45,097 bases of DNA from an uncultured Coriobacteriaceae bacterium (lineage in GTDB: Bacteria > Actinomycetota > Coriobacteriia > Coriobacteriales > Atopobiaceae): the NCBI GenBank assembly GCA_902793465.1, contig CADBDT010000029.1, positions 1 to 45,097 on the forward strand, given 5' to 3'. Numbering within the stretch: position 1 is the first letter of the stretch; each line of letters begins with the position of its first letter. Of the stretch, positions 44,458 through 45,097 are shown piece after piece. The position numbers were made by a program, and so were the translations under genes. A model generated the notes under the pieces. The model had not been told where the DNA came from, made no database searches, and saw only the letters and a list, made by a program, of their open reading frames with translations.

Positions 44458-45048
44458 CTACATGCCAAACAGGTGGTCAACGACGCCGGCAAATCCCATA
44501 AAGCTCATGGCAACAATGGCAGCGGATATGAGCGTAATGGGCATGCCCCTAAACACCTCGGGCGGTTCGGCCTCTTCCACCCTGCGGCGCACGCCACTAA
44601 AGAGCACCATGGCAAGCAGGAAGCCCAAACCAGCACCGAGACCGGCAACCAGAGCCTCGGGATACGTGTACCCCTCGTCTATGGTAAGAATTGCCACACC
44701 GAGCACCGCGCAGTTGGTGGTAATGAGCGGAAGGTACACTCCCAGCGATGCGTGCAGCGGCGGGAGGAACTTTTTTATGGCCATCTCCAGCAGCTGAACC
44801 AGCGTGGCTATAACCAGGATGAAGGCTATTGTTTGCAGGTACTCCAGGTTCCATGCAACAAGGAGCTGCATAATGGGCCAGGTTACGGCAATGGCGAGCA
44901 CCATTACCAGCGTAACCGCACATCCCATGCCCACGGCAGAGTCAAACTTCTTCGATACACCCAAAAAGGGGCATATGCCCAAGAACTTTACGAGCACAAA
45001 GTTGTTTACCAGAATCATGCTAAACAGAATGGATGCGTATGCCGCCAT
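44458..45048 (-). CDS. rnfA: Rnf complex membrane subunit RnfA
   Basis: 196 residues with six membrane helices and the conserved start ILVNNFVLVKFLGICPFLGVS. The TTNCAVLG motif in the middle helices carries the conserved Cys; RnfA and RnfE form the inverted pair that holds the intramembrane iron-sulfur cluster. It overlaps the rnfE stop by one base (TAATG), so rnfE-A-B is one operon reading leftward. Confidence 0.95.
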   Translation of the reverse strand: MAAYASILFSMILVNNFVLVKFLGICPFLGVSKKFDSAVGMGCAVTLVMVLAIAVTWPIMQLLVAWNLEYLQTIAFILVIATLVQLLEMAIKKFLPPLHASLGVYLPLITTNCAVLGVAILTIDEGYTYPEALVAGLGAGLGFLLAMVLFSGVRRRVEEAEPPEVFRGMPITLISAAIVAMSFMGFAGVVDHLFGM

Positions 45049-45097
45049 TATTGCTCGTCTCCCCTCTCGCGCTCCGCGTCCGTTACCGCCTTGTCAA
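45048..45097 (-). CDS. rnfE: RnfE, last 15 codons only (partial)
   Basis: An open frame entering from the window edge ends ...DKAVTDAERERGDEQ stop at 45048-45050 directly before rnfA. Identification as rnfE comes from the conserved rnfCDGEAB order, not from the few residues seen. Confidence 0.6.
   Translation of the reverse strand, partial: DKAVTDAERERGDEQ

Overview
The window reads as a moderately high-GC (mid to upper 50s %, judged by eye), anaerobic, Gram-positive-type chromosome. A class III anaerobic ribonucleotide reductase (nrdD/nrdG), an Rnf ferredoxin:NAD+ complex (rnfE-A-B at the right edge), a Firmicutes-style (T7SSb-like) type VII secretion locus and an actinobacterial-looking ribosomal protein S1 together suggest an obligately anaerobic Actinomycetota, most probably a member of the Coriobacteriia. 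That placement is an inference; no 16S gene is present.

Layout. 1-6.9 kb: a leftward type I restriction-modification operon (hsdR, an AlbA_2/HATPase-like regulator gene, hsdM, and hsdS cut by the window edge). 7.3-10.6 kb: carB without carA, with a clean terminator. 10.8-11.4 kb: engB, rightward. 11.6-14.95 kb: a leftward group of DEAD-box RNA helicase, mntP, DHH phosphoesterase and dCMP deaminase. 15.3-22.4 kb: rightward nrdD (behind a pair of NrdR-like boxes), nrdG, a membrane acyltransferase with an SGNH domain, and a membrane diguanylate cyclase. 22.5-39.5 kb: one long leftward locus for a type VII secretion-like system: PP2C phosphatase, Ser/Thr kinase, two small membrane proteins, a 1650-residue Ig-repeat surface protein, a WXG100 protein, an EssC-like FHA/FtsK ATPase, an EsaB/YukD-like protein, an FHA protein, and a terminal LXG-type effector cassette with small partner proteins including a DUF4176 protein. 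40.1-41.6 kb: leuA. 41.9-43.1 kb: rpsA. 43.6-45.1 kb: rnfB, rnfA and the end of rnfE.

The most unusual feature is in the gaps between genes. At least three families of intergenic palindromic elements recur. Within a family the central core is conserved, but the long flanking arms differ strongly between copies while remaining almost perfectly complementary within each copy (for example 44/44 bp at 39.7-39.9 kb and 41/42 bp at 17.75-17.9 kb). One copy seems split, with one half at about 15.1 kb and the other at about 22.45 kb, correctly oriented to have been a single element around the 7.3-kb nrdD-to-diguanylate-cyclase block. I see no transposase, CRISPR array, rRNA or tRNA gene in the window.

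How the genes work together: the kinase, phosphatase and FHA domains in the secretion locus imply that secretion is gated by threonine phosphorylation. NrdD/NrdG supply dNTPs without oxygen, and dCMP deaminase and CarB also feed nucleotide synthesis. Rnf couples ferredoxin oxidation to an ion gradient.
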